Part shown: positions 1 to 8,959 of the stretch, piece by piece
How positions within the stretch are numbered: the stretch's first letter is position 1
Layout of the letters: each line of letters opens with the position of its first letter
NCBI RefSeq assembly: GCF_020151015.1
Contig: NZ_CP083746.1
Span: forward strand, 4,245,001-4,309,000
Length of the DNA: 64,000 nt
Source of the DNA: Pseudomonas sp. p1(2021b)
Lineage (GTDB): Bacteria > Pseudomonadota > Gammaproteobacteria > Pseudomonadales > Pseudomonadaceae
Direction: 5' to 3'
Made by a program: the position numbers and the translations under genes
The notes under the pieces: model-generated
Told to the model about the DNA's origin: nothing
The model's input: only the letters and a program-made list of their open reading frames with translations
The model's database searches: none

Positions 1-327
1 CCCCTGGCCGTTGATATCGGTGACGCGGCCATCGGCCTCGACCAGCTTGATGTTGTTGCGGGTTTCGCCAGGCACCCGGACAAAGCAGTCGGCAAAGCCG
101 CGCCAGGCGATGAGCGCTTCGAACGGCGCCAGGTTGTCGCAGCCGAGAAAGCCACCCACGGTCACGCGATGGCCCAGGTCGGCCAGCACCTGCGCCACGT
201 TCAGGCCTTTGCCGGCGGCGTGGCTGTGCTGGGCCTGGCTACGGTTGACCAGGCCCGGGTGCAGGGTTTGCAGGCTGACGGTGATGTCCAGCGCCGGGTT
301 GAGGGTGAGGGTGAGGATCTTGGCCAT
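1..327 (-). CDS. fruK: 1-phosphofructokinase, partial (N-terminal part only)
   Basis: FruK phosphorylates fructose-1-phosphate to fructose-1,6-bisphosphate, the step after PTS uptake of fructose. Only the first 109 codons are present; the gene runs off the left edge of the window. The N-terminus (MAKILTLTLNPALDITV) is the typical PfkB/ribokinase-family start of bacterial 1-phosphofructokinases, and a glycine-rich stretch (AAGKGLNVAQVLADLG) follows at about residues 37-52. The ATG lies one base beyond the fruB stop codon, so fruB and fruK are translationally coupled in one fruBK operon. The catalytic C-terminus cannot be judged. Confidence 0.93.
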   Translation of the reverse strand, partial: MAKILTLTLNPALDITVSLQTLHPGLVNRSQAQHSHAAGKGLNVAQVLADLGHRVTVGGFLGCDNLAPFEALIAWRGFADCFVRVPGETRNNIKLVEADGRVTDINGQG

Positions 328-328
328 T

Positions 329-3181
329 TCAGTAACGCTCCACCAGCGCCCGTACCGCGGCGGCGCTGTCTTGTTGCAGGGCCTCGCGCGCCAGGGCGCG
401 GGCCGTCTGGTGATCGGCCTGGCGAACCAGTGCCTTGACTTCGGCGATGCTGCGGGCGGCGACGCTGAGCTCGTCCACGTCCAGGCCGAGCAGCACCGCG
501 ACCGCCTGCGGGTCGGCCGCCAACTCGCCGCACACGCCGACCCACTTGCCCTGGGCATGAGCGGCGCGCACGGTCATGTCGATCAGCTGCAGCACGGCCG
601 GGTGCAGGCCGTCGGCCTGGGCCGAGAGGCTGGGGTGGCCACGGTCGATGGCCAGGGTGTACTGGGTCAGGTCGTTGGTGCCGATGCTGAAGAAGTCCAC
701 CTCGCGGGCCAGCTGTGGTGCCAGCAGGGCCGCCGAAGGCACCTCGACCATGATGCCGACCTGCAGGTCGGCGACCGGGATTTCCTCGCGCAGGCGATCG
801 ACCATGGCCTTGGCCTCGCGCCACTCGTGCACCTGGCCGACCATCGGGAACATGATACGCAACGGGCGATCGTCAGCGGCGCGCAACAAGGCGCGCAGCT
901 GGTCTTCCATCACCTGTGGGCGCTGCAGCGTCAAGCGCACGCCACGCACACCGAGGAAGGGGTTTTCCTCGGCGGCGATCGGCCAGTAGGGCAACGGTTT
1001 GTCGCCGCCCACGTCGAGGGTACGCACCACCAGCGGGCGCCCGGCCAGGCCGTCGAGCACGCGGCGGTACTCGGCTTCCTGGGTGGCCACATCCGGTGCC
1101 TGGGGGTGGGCCATGAAGATCAGTTCGGTACGCAGCAGGCCCACGCCTTCGGCGCCCTGCTCCACCACCTTGTCGATGCCGGTGCTCTCACCGATGTTGG
1201 CGCACACCTCCATGGCGCGGCCGTCGCGGCTCACCGCGGGTTCGTGGCGCTTGGCCCAGGCCGCCTGCAGGCGCTGCTCGCGCAGGTCGCGTTCGGCGAG
1301 GGCACGTTGCAGCTCCTCGGCAGGCGGCGCCACGCTGACCCGGCCACGCTGACCGTCTAGCAGCAACGGCGTGCCGGGCTCCAGCAGCAAGATCGCCGCC
1401 CCTGCGCCGACCACCGCCGGGATGCCCAGGGCACGGGCGACGATGGCGCTGTGGGCGGTGGCACCGCCTTGTGCGGTGACGATACCGGCCACCCGTGCCG
1501 GGTCCAGGCGGGCCACGTCGGACGGGCCGACCTCGGTCATCACCAGCACATAAGGCTGCTGGGGCTCGGGCACGGCCTGGACACCGCACAGTTGCGCCAG
1601 CACGCGCCGGCCTATGTCACGCAGGTCGGCGGCACGCTCGGCGAGCAGGGCGTCATGCAGCGCCTCCTGCTGGCGCGCGGCGCTGTCGATGACGGTCATC
1701 CAGGCGGCCGCGGCGCTTTCGCCCTGGGCCAGGCGCTGTTCGACCTCATCGCCCAGGCCGGGGTCGGCGAGCATTTCCTGGTGGGTGACGAAGATTTCGC
1801 CGATGGCCTTGTCGCTGCGTTGCACCAAGGCCTGCAGTTCGGCATTCACCACCTCCAGGGCCTGGCTTAGCTTCTGGCGCTCCTGAGCAGGCGACTCGCC
1901 ACGCAGGGGGTAGTCGATTTCGCGCTCGACATGGACATGGGCCGGGCCACTGGCGATGCCCGGCGCGGCACCGATGCCCTGGACCAGGCTGCCGGCAGCA
2001 GGGGCTTGCAGCGCTTCGACGACAACCGGTGCAACAAGCACGGCCTGCTCGGGCAGGGGTTCCACGTCTTCGCCCAGGCCCTGCTCGATGGCGGCCAGCA
2101 GCACCGGCAACGCATTGCTGGCAATGTTCGGTTCGGCGATCAGTTCCAACGCCTGGCCACGCTGGGCACCGAGGCCCAGCAGCTTGCTCAGGCTCTTGGC
2201 CGACACCGCCGGCTGGCCGCTGTCGAGCAGACGCACGCGGATCTCGCCCTCGAAGCCCTTGGCCAGTTGCGCCAGCACTTTCGCCGGCCGGGCATGCAAG
2301 CCGTGGGGGTTGGCCAGGACGATGCGCGCACTGGGCCAGTCGCTCGGCGCCTCGCCGCCCAGTACCTCGAGCACGTCGCGGCTGTTGGTGGCTTGGTAGA
2401 GCATCTGCCCACGGCCTTCGATCAACACCTCGCACAGGCGCTCGAGCAAGGCCTGGTGGGCAACACCCAGACTGGCCAGGCAGAACAGGCCGTTGAGCGG
2501 CTGGTCTCGATAGCGCAGCGGCTGCTGTGGCGTAACGAAGGCCAAGCCTGGCTGGCGCACCTGGCGCTCGCTGTGCAGCCACCACAGGCCTTCGCCCAAG
2601 GGCAACGGCTCGGCCTGCTGCAGCACACTGGCAAAGCCTGCCTCGACGCACCCGGCGCGCTGCAGCAGGCGCGCACCACGCCAGGCCAGCTCGTCGAAAT
2701 CCTCGGCCGCCAGGTTCAGGCCCACCAGCTGCGCATCGAGCGCCAGCTCTTGGGGGGCGCCCTGCAGTAGCTTGAGCAGGGCCTCGGCGGAGCTGGCCCG
2801 GCGCAAGGCCTCGGCCAGGTCGGTCTCGCCCAGGGCGCGGGTCAGCAACTGCAACAGGCGCAGGTGCTCATCCGAGCGGGCCGCGATGCCGATGGCCAGG
2901 TAGACGACCTGGCCATCGCCCCAGTCGACCCCCTCGGGAAACTGCAGCAGTCGCACACCGGTGGCGAACACCTGATCGCGGGTCTGCGGGGTGCCATGAG
3001 GGATGGCAATACCCTGGCCGAGGAAGGTCGAGCCTTGCATCTCGCGGGCCTCGAGCCCTTGCAGGTAACCTTCGGCGACCAGGCCGTCAGCGACCAGCCG
3101 ATCGGCCAGCAGGCGCAACGCCTGGGCCTTGTCGGCGGCCACCTGGCCCATGGCGATCTGCTCCTGAGCGAGCTCCAGCAT
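329..3181 (-). CDS. fruB: Fructose PTS multiphosphoryl transfer protein (EIIA-HPr-EI fusion)
   Basis: FruB passes phosphate from phosphoenolpyruvate to the membrane fructose permease FruA. It is a 950-residue fusion. The EIIA-Fru domain is at about residues 1-145 (phospho-His62 in IPHGTP), followed by a linker of unclear function at 150-280. HPr is at about 285-370 (phospho-His296 in PHGLHARPA). Enzyme I is at about 400-950 (phospho-His577 in GGATAHSAIVARALGIP, plus the VCGELA cysteine region near the C-terminus). I chose the ATG at 3181 because AAAAGGAGAAGGTC gives a strong ribosome binding site. An in-frame ATG 57 bases upstream has none. Pseudomonads typically carry this three-domain form as their only sugar PTS. 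The operator at 3299-3310 implies control by FruR/Cra, relieved by fructose-1-phosphate. Confidence 0.97.
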   Translation of the reverse strand: MLELAQEQIAMGQVAADKAQALRLLADRLVADGLVAEGYLQGLEAREMQGSTFLGQGIAIPHGTPQTRDQVFATGVRLLQFPEGVDWGDGQVVYLAIGIAARSDEHLRLLQLLTRALGETDLAEALRRASSAEALLKLLQGAPQELALDAQLVGLNLAAEDFDELAWRGARLLQRAGCVEAGFASVLQQAEPLPLGEGLWWLHSERQVRQPGLAFVTPQQPLRYRDQPLNGLFCLASLGVAHQALLERLCEVLIEGRGQMLYQATNSRDVLEVLGGEAPSDWPSARIVLANPHGLHARPAKVLAQLAKGFEGEIRVRLLDSGQPAVSAKSLSKLLGLGAQRGQALELIAEPNIASNALPVLLAAIEQGLGEDVEPLPEQAVLVAPVVVEALQAPAAGSLVQGIGAAPGIASGPAHVHVEREIDYPLRGESPAQERQKLSQALEVVNAELQALVQRSDKAIGEIFVTHQEMLADPGLGDEVEQRLAQGESAAAAWMTVIDSAARQQEALHDALLAERAADLRDIGRRVLAQLCGVQAVPEPQQPYVLVMTEVGPSDVARLDPARVAGIVTAQGGATAHSAIVARALGIPAVVGAGAAILLLEPGTPLLLDGQRGRVSVAPPAEELQRALAERDLREQRLQAAWAKRHEPAVSRDGRAMEVCANIGESTGIDKVVEQGAEGVGLLRTELIFMAHPQAPDVATQEAEYRRVLDGLAGRPLVVRTLDVGGDKPLPYWPIAAEENPFLGVRGVRLTLQRPQVMEDQLRALLRAADDRPLRIMFPMVGQVHEWREAKAMVDRLREEIPVADLQVGIMVEVPSAALLAPQLAREVDFFSIGTNDLTQYTLAIDRGHPSLSAQADGLHPAVLQLIDMTVRAAHAQGKWVGVCGELAADPQAVAVLLGLDVDELSVAARSIAEVKALVRQADHQTARALAREALQQDSAAAVRALVERY

Positions 3182-3298
3182 GACCTTCTCCTTTTGCAGC
3201 CCCGGGGTCGGGTACTGAGGTATTGTTGTGAAATTCACGAAAAGGGCCAGTTCGACGACCTTGCGCGGGTGGCAAGCCGCGGCAGGAAAATCGCCTGC

Positions 3299-3310
3299 TG
3301 AATCGTTTAA
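3299..3310. promoter_or_regulatory. Predicted Cra/FruR operator between fruB and fruR
   Basis: TGAATCGTTTAA is a near-palindrome. Its reverse complement, TTAAACGATTCA, differs at one position from TTAAACGTTTCA, the Cra operator known for P. putida fruB. It lies 118 bases upstream of the fruB start and 157 upstream of the fruR start. The location and match are seen directly; binding is inferred. Confidence 0.75.
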
Positions 3311-3466
3311 TCTGACCAGGAGGCCACGTTACTCGATAATCTTGCGACGAAAAAGCCCCATCCCGTCGGACAATTGCGACAATGGTCGCCTGCGCACGGC
3401 CTGGCCCTTGGGTCACACTACCCGGTCAAGCTCCGCAGCAGCCCCGGTAATAACAAGGAAAATTCG

Positions 3467-4462
3467 GTGAAACTCAGCGATATCGCCCGTCTGGCCGGTG
3501 TGTCCGTGACCACCGCCAGCTACGTCATCAATGGCAAGGCCGAACAGCAGCGCATCAGCAACAGCACGGTCGAGCGCGTGCGCGCGGTGGTCGAGGCCCA
3601 CGGCTTCACGCCCAACCCGCAGGCTGCTGGCCTGCGCAGCCGGCACACCCGGACCCTGGGCTTCATTCTCCCGGATCTGGAGAACCCCAGCTATGCCCGT
3701 ATCGCCAAGCAGCTCGAGCAAGGGGCCCGCGCTCGTGGCTACCAGCTGCTGATCGCCAGTAGCGACGACCAGCCGGACAGCGAACGGCAGTTGCAGCAAC
3801 TGTTCCGCGCCCGCCGCTGCGATGCCCTGTTCGTTGCCAGCTGCCTGCCGCCGGACGACGACAGCTACCGCGAACTACAGGACAAGGGCCTGCCGGTGAT
3901 CGCCATCGACCGGCGCATGGACCCGTCGTACTTCTGCTCGGTGATCAGCGACGATCGCGATGCCAGCCGCCAATTGGCCCAGAGCCTGCTGGACACGCAC
4001 CCGCGCACCATCGCCCTGATCGGTGCGCGCCCGGAGCTGTCGGTCAGCCAGGCCCGCGCCGGCGGTTTCGATGAAGCGCTGCAACCGTTCGCGGGCCAGG
4101 TACGCCGCTATCAGGGCGAGGCCTTCAGCCGTGAATGCGGCCAGCGTCTGATGCAGCAATTGATCGAAGATTTCGGCGGCCTGCCCGATGCCTTGGTCAC
4201 CACCTCCTATGTACTGCTGCAAGGCGTGTTCGACACCCTGCAGGCACGCCCGGCCGATTCGCGCCAGTTGCAGCTGGGTACCTTCGGTGACAACCAGTTG
4301 CTGGACTTCCTGCCTCTGCCGGTCAACGCCATGGCCCAGCAGCACGGACAGATCGCCGTCACCGCCCTGGAACTGGCCCTGGCCGCTATCGAAGACAAAC
4401 GCTACGAGCCCGGCGTGCATGCCGTGGCGCGTACGTTCAAACAACGCATCAGCGCAGGTTGA
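3467..4462 (+). CDS. fruR: LacI-family fructose operon repressor FruR/Cra
   Basis: A 331-residue LacI/GalR-type regulator. The N-terminal helix-turn-helix (KLSDIARLAGVSVTTASYVI) is at residues 2-21 and a periplasmic-binding-like effector domain fills the rest. I chose the GTG at 3467 because AAGGAA lies six bases upstream and translation then begins exactly at the conserved DNA-binding domain; the frame stays open 31 codons further upstream but without family similarity. It is divergent from fruB, with a single operator between them. In P. putida, Cra represses fruBKA and responds to fructose-1-phosphate; that role is inferred here from context. Confidence 0.95.
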   Translation: MKLSDIARLAGVSVTTASYVINGKAEQQRISNSTVERVRAVVEAHGFTPNPQAAGLRSRHTRTLGFILPDLENPSYARIAKQLEQGARARGYQLLIASSDDQPDSERQLQQLFRARRCDALFVASCLPPDDDSYRELQDKGLPVIAIDRRMDPSYFCSVISDDRDASRQLAQSLLDTHPRTIALIGARPELSVSQARAGGFDEALQPFAGQVRRYQGEAFSRECGQRLMQQLIEDFGGLPDALVTTSYVLLQGVFDTLQARPADSRQLQLGTFGDNQLLDFLPLPVNAMAQQHGQIAVTALELALAAIEDKRYEPGVHAVARTFKQRISAG

Positions 4463-4464
4463 CC

Positions 4465-5241
4465 ATGCGCCTGATCGACACCCACACCCACCTGGACTTC
4501 CCCGACTTCGACGCTGACCGCCAACGCCTGCTGGCCAATGCGGCGGCCCTCGGCGTGGAACGCATGGTGGTGCTGGGTGTGTATCAGGACAACTGGCAAC
4601 GCGTGTGGGACCTGGCCTGCAGCACGCCCAACCTGCATGCCGCGCTCGGGCTGCACCCGGTGTACCTTGACCAGCACCGCCCCGAGCACCTGGCCCAGCT
4701 GCGCGACTGGTTAGAGCGCCTGCAAGGCGACCCGCGCCTGTGCGCGGTGGGCGAGTTCGGCCTGGACTTCTACCTGCCGGAACTGGACAAAGGCCGCCAA
4801 CAAGCACTGTTCGAGGCGCAACTGCAACTGGCCTGCGACTTTGCCCTACCCGCCCTGCTGCATGTGCGCCGCAGCCACGCCCAGGTGATCGCCACCCTCA
4901 AGCGCTACAAACCCGCCCGCGCCGGCATCATCCATGCCTTCGCCGGCAGCTACGAAGAGGCCCGCGAGTACATCCGGCTGGGTTTCAAGCTGGGCCTGGG
5001 CGGTGCCGCCACCTGGCCCCAGGCGCTGCGCCTGCGCAAGACGCTGCCACGCCTGCCGCTGGAAAGCGTGGTGCTGGAGACCGATGCGCCGGACATGGCG
5101 CCGTCGATGTTCCCAGGGGTGCGCAACAGCCCGGAGCACCTGCCGCAGATCGCCGGCGCGCTGGCCGAGGTGATGGGCATCGAGGCCGACCGGTTGGCCG
5201 AGGCCAGTACCCACAATGCCTGTGAGTTGTTCGGCTGGTAG
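4465..5241 (+). CDS. TatD-family metal-dependent hydrolase / DNase
   Basis: A 258-residue TIM-barrel hydrolase. The metal-binding DTHTHLDF motif starts at residue 5. GEFGLDFY, LHVRRSH, IIHAFAG and ETDAPDMAP follow in the order expected for TatD/YcfH/YjjV proteins. These enzymes are metal-dependent deoxyribonucleases or related phosphodiesterases of the cytoplasm; the substrate cannot be read from sequence. The ATG lies two bases after the fruR stop, so it is probably co-transcribed with fruR. It most resembles the YjjV branch, though I cannot separate the paralogues with certainty. Confidence 0.92.
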   Translation: MRLIDTHTHLDFPDFDADRQRLLANAAALGVERMVVLGVYQDNWQRVWDLACSTPNLHAALGLHPVYLDQHRPEHLAQLRDWLERLQGDPRLCAVGEFGLDFYLPELDKGRQQALFEAQLQLACDFALPALLHVRRSHAQVIATLKRYKPARAGIIHAFAGSYEEAREYIRLGFKLGLGGAATWPQALRLRKTLPRLPLESVVLETDAPDMAPSMFPGVRNSPEHLPQIAGALAEVMGIEADRLAEASTHNACELFGW

Positions 5242-5255
5242 CACCGGCCCATTGC

Positions 5256-7268
5256 TTAGATACGAAACGCCCCGATCAGCCGCTTGAGCTCCAGTACCTG
5301 GGCTGACAGATTCCGGCTGGCATCCTCGGTCTGGTTGGCCCCTTGGGTCGTATCCTGGGCGGCGCGGTTGATCGCCACGATGTTCTGATCGATATCGTGG
5401 GCCACCGCCGTCTGCTGCTCGACGGCGGCGGCGATCTGCTGGTTCTGCTCGACGATGCCACCCACCGCCCCAAGGATATTGCCCAGCGCCTGTTGCACCT
5501 GGCGAGCCTCGTCCACCGTGCCGGCGGCCATCTGGTGGCTGCTGCCCATCGCCCTGACCGCCGCCCCCACGCCTTCCTGCAGGCGTTGGATCATCTGGGC
5601 GATCTCCTCGGTGGAGTCCTGGGTGCGCCTGGCCAGGGTCCGCACCTCGTCGGCGACCACGGCGAACCCCCTGCCCTGTTCGCCGGCCCGAGCGGCCTCG
5701 ATGGCCGCGTTCAGGGCCAGCAGGTTGGTCTGCTCGGCAATGCTGCGAATCACTTCCAGCACCCGGCCGATGGCCTGGCTGTCGCCGGCCAGCTGGTTGA
5801 CCGCGGCCACCGTGTGGTCGATCTCGCTGGCCAGGCGGGCGATGCTGCCCTGCTGGCTCTCCACCAGGCCACGGCCCGTGGCACTTTCACGATTGACCTG
5901 TTGCGCACCTTCAGCGGCCAGGGCTGCGCTGCGCGCGACTTCCTGGGACGTGGCACTCATCTGGTTCATGGCCGCAGCCACCTGCTCGATCTGCTCACGC
6001 TGGCCGCCGATGGCTTGGCTGCTGTGTACCGACACGGCCAGCACCTGCCCGGCCTGCACCTCGACCTGGCCGACCGTGCGGCTGACCTGGCCGATCAGCT
6101 CGCGCATGCGTTGCACGGTCTGGTTGAACCCCTGGCCCAGTTCGCCCAGCTCGTCCTGGCTGCGGGAGCAAAAACTGACGGTCATGTCTCCGGCGGCGAC
6201 CTTGTCCATGGCCGAGCCGAGGTTGCCCAGCGTCTGGCGGATGGAAACGTAGAAGCCGCCGGCAAGGTAGATGATCAAGGCGAATACCACGGCCAGAGCA
6301 CCGACCAGGGCAATCATGCGCAACCGGTGCTCGCCCAGGCGCTCCTGCAACTGCACCTGCAAGTGAGTGAGAATGGCGTCGTTGAGCCGGTAGGTCTGTG
6401 CCATCAGCCCGCTGACCTGCTGGTAGAACCCGGCCCAGGGCGCATCCAGGGTCTCGGCCATCACCACCTGTTCTTCGAACAGGCCGGCCGCCTGCTTGAT
6501 GGTCGCCTGGCTGGCCTGGGCCAGCTCGGCCAGGGCGGCCTTGGCCTGCGGGTCGGCGGCCAAGGTTTCGTCCAGTCGAATGCCGTAGTCGGCGGCCAGC
6601 CGCTCCAGCCGTTGCAGCAAGTCTTCGAAACGGGCACTGCCAGAGGAGTCGATGAAGCCTCGACCCAGGGCCGTGGCGCCCATCGCCCGGCCCTCGCCCA
6701 GCGCCTGGGTCACCTGGCCCGTGGCGACACCCAGCACCTCGCTTAAATGGCGCACCGAGGCCTGGCTGTCCTGGTCCAGGCCCACATGGCTGGCCACCTG
6801 CTTGGCCAGCACCTGGGCCTGCACCAGCAGTTTGTCCACCAGGGCCGCCTTGCTTTGCAGGGAAGACTCGTTGCGGGCCCGATCAAACGCTTCGCTCACT
6901 TCGTCGCGCCGGGCCTGCAGTTGCGGGTCGTCGAATAGTAGTGCCTGCAGCTTCGCTGCGACCTGCTCCTGACTGTGCCCGATACGTTGCTCCAGATCGC
7001 CGGCCTGCCCCGACTGGCCGAGCATCACGTTGATCTGCAAGAGATTGCCCAGGGTTTCCAGCTCCCCGCGCAAGGCCAGGGCGCTCGCCAGAGGAGCCAG
7101 CCCCTGAAGTTCGACGCGAGTGGCATGGAACTGGTCATGGACGCCGCGTACCAGGTAGAAGCTGGTGACCAGCATCGGCACGAAGAACAGGGCGCTGATC
7201 AGGCTGAACTTCAGGCCGAAGCTCAGCCGGTCCATCAGGGCGATGGCCGGATAGAGCAAACGCTGCAT
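5256..7268 (-). CDS. Transmembrane methyl-accepting chemotaxis protein
   Basis: A 670-residue chemoreceptor. It has one membrane segment near the N-terminus (about 19-38), a helical periplasmic sensor of about 280 residues without Cache signatures, a second membrane segment (about 320-343), a HAMP domain, and a C-terminal signalling domain with the conserved hairpin [20 protein letters not shown]. The sensor starts with an acidic/glutamine-rich helix and could be a four-helix bundle; no ligand can be assigned. I chose the second of two close ATGs: AAGGAG abuts the first (7274) with no spacing but stands six bases from the second. The Shine-Dalgarno is part of a long inverted repeat (see the repeat at 7277-7357). 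Confidence 0.93.
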   Translation of the reverse strand: MQRLLYPAIALMDRLSFGLKFSLISALFFVPMLVTSFYLVRGVHDQFHATRVELQGLAPLASALALRGELETLGNLLQINVMLGQSGQAGDLEQRIGHSQEQVAAKLQALLFDDPQLQARRDEVSEAFDRARNESSLQSKAALVDKLLVQAQVLAKQVASHVGLDQDSQASVRHLSEVLGVATGQVTQALGEGRAMGATALGRGFIDSSGSARFEDLLQRLERLAADYGIRLDETLAADPQAKAALAELAQASQATIKQAAGLFEEQVVMAETLDAPWAGFYQQVSGLMAQTYRLNDAILTHLQVQLQERLGEHRLRMIALVGALAVVFALIIYLAGGFYVSIRQTLGNLGSAMDKVAAGDMTVSFCSRSQDELGELGQGFNQTVQRMRELIGQVSRTVGQVEVQAGQVLAVSVHSSQAIGGQREQIEQVAAAMNQMSATSQEVARSAALAAEGAQQVNRESATGRGLVESQQGSIARLASEIDHTVAAVNQLAGDSQAIGRVLEVIRSIAEQTNLLALNAAIEAARAGEQGRGFAVVADEVRTLARRTQDSTEEIAQMIQRLQEGVGAAVRAMGSSHQMAAGTVDEARQVQQALGNILGAVGGIVEQNQQIAAAVEQQTAVAHDIDQNIVAINRAAQDTTQGANQTEDASRNLSAQVLELKRLIGAFRI

Positions 7269-7276
7269 GCGCATCT

Positions 7277-7357
7277 CCTTGGATTCTTTTTATTCTCTGA
7301 GGTAGCACAAGGCCATTAACGGCCAGGCGACCTGTATAGCGCAGAACGAATCCAAGG
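7277..7357 (-). repeat. Inverted repeat covering the chemoreceptor Shine-Dalgarno
   Basis: CCTTGGATTC at 7277-7286 and GAATCCAAGG at 7348-7357 (plus-strand reading) are perfect 10-base inverted copies. In a minus-strand transcript, the distal copy would pair with the segment containing AAGG of the Shine-Dalgarno of the chemoreceptor gene. Whether the distal copy is transcribed depends on an unmapped start site. Confidence 0.5.
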
Positions 7358-7430
7358 TTTGTAATTTAAGGTTAAGCAGGAGTCGAGGCTGTCTGGCAGG
7401 GCGTCACCAGCCTGTGGATATCTCGTTCGT

Positions 7431-7473
7431 GCAGGAGCGGCCTTGTGCCGCGAAAGGGCTGCAAAGCAGCCCC
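7431..7473 (+). repeat. REP palindrome with adjoining mini-hairpin
   Basis: GGAGCGGCCTTGTGCCGCG is a standard P. putida-type REP palindrome. It is directly followed by GGGCTGCAAAGCAGCCC, a perfect 7-base-stem mini-hairpin. The unit sits in the gap after ampE and may end transcription. Confidence 0.8.
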
Positions 7474-7490
7474 AACACCTGCACGCCCCG

Positions 7491-8321
7491 TCAGACCAAC
7501 ACGGTCCACAGCGCAAAGCACGCGTACCACAACACCGCACAACGCAGCAGCAGCTCCCAGAGGCTGTCTAGCCGCCCCAGCCCACGCTGGTTGTCTTCTT
7601 CCTCGGGCACCGTATCGGCCACCCGCCCGACCCGCGCCACCAGGTGCCCGGCGCTGATGTGCCAGTTGAGCAGCTCGTGCAGCATCACCCGCACCACGGC
7701 GACGAAGTTGCCGACCAAGGCAAAGCTCAACGCCAGTACCCGCACCGGCAGCCAGTCCATGGCATGGCGCAGCTGCTCGGCCCGCTCCTTGAGCGCCGGT
7801 TGCCGGCTGTTGCCCGCGCACAGGGCCAGCAGGCGATAGGCCAGGGCGGCGCCAGGCCCCAGCAGGAAGTACCAGAAGATCACCGCGAAAAAGCTCTGGT
7901 ACGCCTGCCACAGCAAGTGGCCCTGCACGCGGATCAACAAGCTTTGCGCATCGTCGGCGGCCAACCCCAGGTCACGCTCGGCCACATGCAGCGCGGCTTG
8001 GTCATCTCCTCGGCGCCAGGCATCGCGGAACGGCCCCAGGGCCGCCTTGGCATCGCCACGGCCGAGGCTGTAGATCAGCACCAGCACATGCACCGGCAAT
8101 GCCAGCAACCCGTAGGCCACCGGCTCCAGTACATGCAACAGCAAAACCAGCAACGCCACCGGCGCCAGCACCAGAATGGCCAGCGTCCACCAGGGGTGTA
8201 CCTTGCCGCTGCGCTCCAGGCGCACCAGCTCGCCCAGGAAGAAGCCATCACGTTGCAGCCGCTGGCGCAGGGCAGAGAATTTCTCGACCCAAAGCACCAG
8301 CACCAACACCAGGAAACTCAT
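7491..8321 (-). CDS. ampE: AmpE, inner-membrane protein of the ampDE operon
   Basis: A 276-residue polytopic membrane protein. It starts with a hydrophobic segment that contains VEKFSALRQR, followed by further membrane spans at about 46-68, 70-90, 140-165 and near the C-terminus. The family length is about 280, so it looks intact. AmpE is encoded with AmpD and has been implicated in peptidoglycan signal transduction linked to AmpC beta-lactamase; its biochemical function is not established. Its ATG overlaps the ampD stop as ATGA, showing translational coupling. Confidence 0.92.
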   Translation of the reverse strand: MSFLVLVLVLWVEKFSALRQRLQRDGFFLGELVRLERSGKVHPWWTLAILVLAPVALLVLLLHVLEPVAYGLLALPVHVLVLIYSLGRGDAKAALGPFRDAWRRGDDQAALHVAERDLGLAADDAQSLLIRVQGHLLWQAYQSFFAVIFWYFLLGPGAALAYRLLALCAGNSRQPALKERAEQLRHAMDWLPVRVLALSFALVGNFVAVVRVMLHELLNWHISAGHLVARVGRVADTVPEEEDNQRGLGRLDSLWELLLRCAVLWYACFALWTVLV

Positions 8322-8884
8322 GCATTGTCCTCATTGCACTGCAGCGCCGCGCGATAGCGGCACCAGTCGAAGGCCGGGCCCGGGTCGGTCTTGCGTACCG
8401 GGGCGATGTCGCTGTGGCCACAGATGCGCTGCGGGCCGATCACCGGCCAGGCGCGACGAATCTCGCGGGTCAGCTGCTCCAAGGTGGCGTACTGGGCGTC
8501 GGTGTAGGGCAGCTCGTCGGTGCCTTCAAGCTCGATGCCAATGGAAAAATCGTTGCAACCCTCGCGCCCGTCGAAGCTCGAGACACCCGCATGCCAGGCC
8601 CGGTCGAGCAAAGACACGAACTGGGTCACCGCACCGTCACGCTCGATGAACAGGTGCGCCGATACGGTGAGGTGGCAGATGTCTTGGAAATAAGGGTGCT
8701 CGCCTGGGTCGAGCTGGTTCTGGAAGAACTGCTGCACCTTGCCGGTACCGAAGCACGCTGGCGGCAGGCTGATGTTGTGGATGACCAGCAGGGAAATGGC
8801 TTCGCCTTCAGGGCGCGCATTGAAGTTGGGCGAGGGGCAATGGGTAACGCCGGAGAACCAGCCTGTCGCACGGTCCAATTGCAT
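8318..8884 (-). CDS. ampD: 1,6-anhydro-N-acetylmuramyl-L-alanine amidase AmpD
   Basis: A 188-residue cytoplasmic zinc amidase of the N-acetylmuramoyl-L-alanine amidase_2 family. It cleaves anhydromuropeptides during peptidoglycan recycling and so limits ampC induction through AmpR. Visible signatures are LVIHNISLPP (zinc His), VSAHLFIERDG, SIGIELEG and ICGHSDIAPVRKTDPGPAF (zinc His and Asp). I chose the start MQLDRATGWF because the family starts there and AGGAAC lies upstream; a longer open frame upstream (to 8947) has no similarity. It is followed by an overlapping ampE. Confidence 0.95.
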   Translation of the reverse strand: MQLDRATGWFSGVTHCPSPNFNARPEGEAISLLVIHNISLPPACFGTGKVQQFFQNQLDPGEHPYFQDICHLTVSAHLFIERDGAVTQFVSLLDRAWHAGVSSFDGREGCNDFSIGIELEGTDELPYTDAQYATLEQLTREIRRAWPVIGPQRICGHSDIAPVRKTDPGPAFDWCRYRAALQCNEDNA

Positions 8885-8959
8885 GAAGCAGTTCCTGAAA
8901 ATCGCCGGGGAGGTTGCCAGTATGCCCCGCACCCGATGCGCTTGCATGTAAATGATTGT

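Noticed and set aside
11..1360. Plus-strand 449-codon frame over fruK and fruB.
   Set aside because: Antisense shadow of the EI part of FruB, with low-complexity composition and no similarity.
7277..7380. FliA (sigma28) promoter for the chemoreceptor.
   Set aside because: No TAAA-N15-GCCGATAA pattern could be found in the upstream region.
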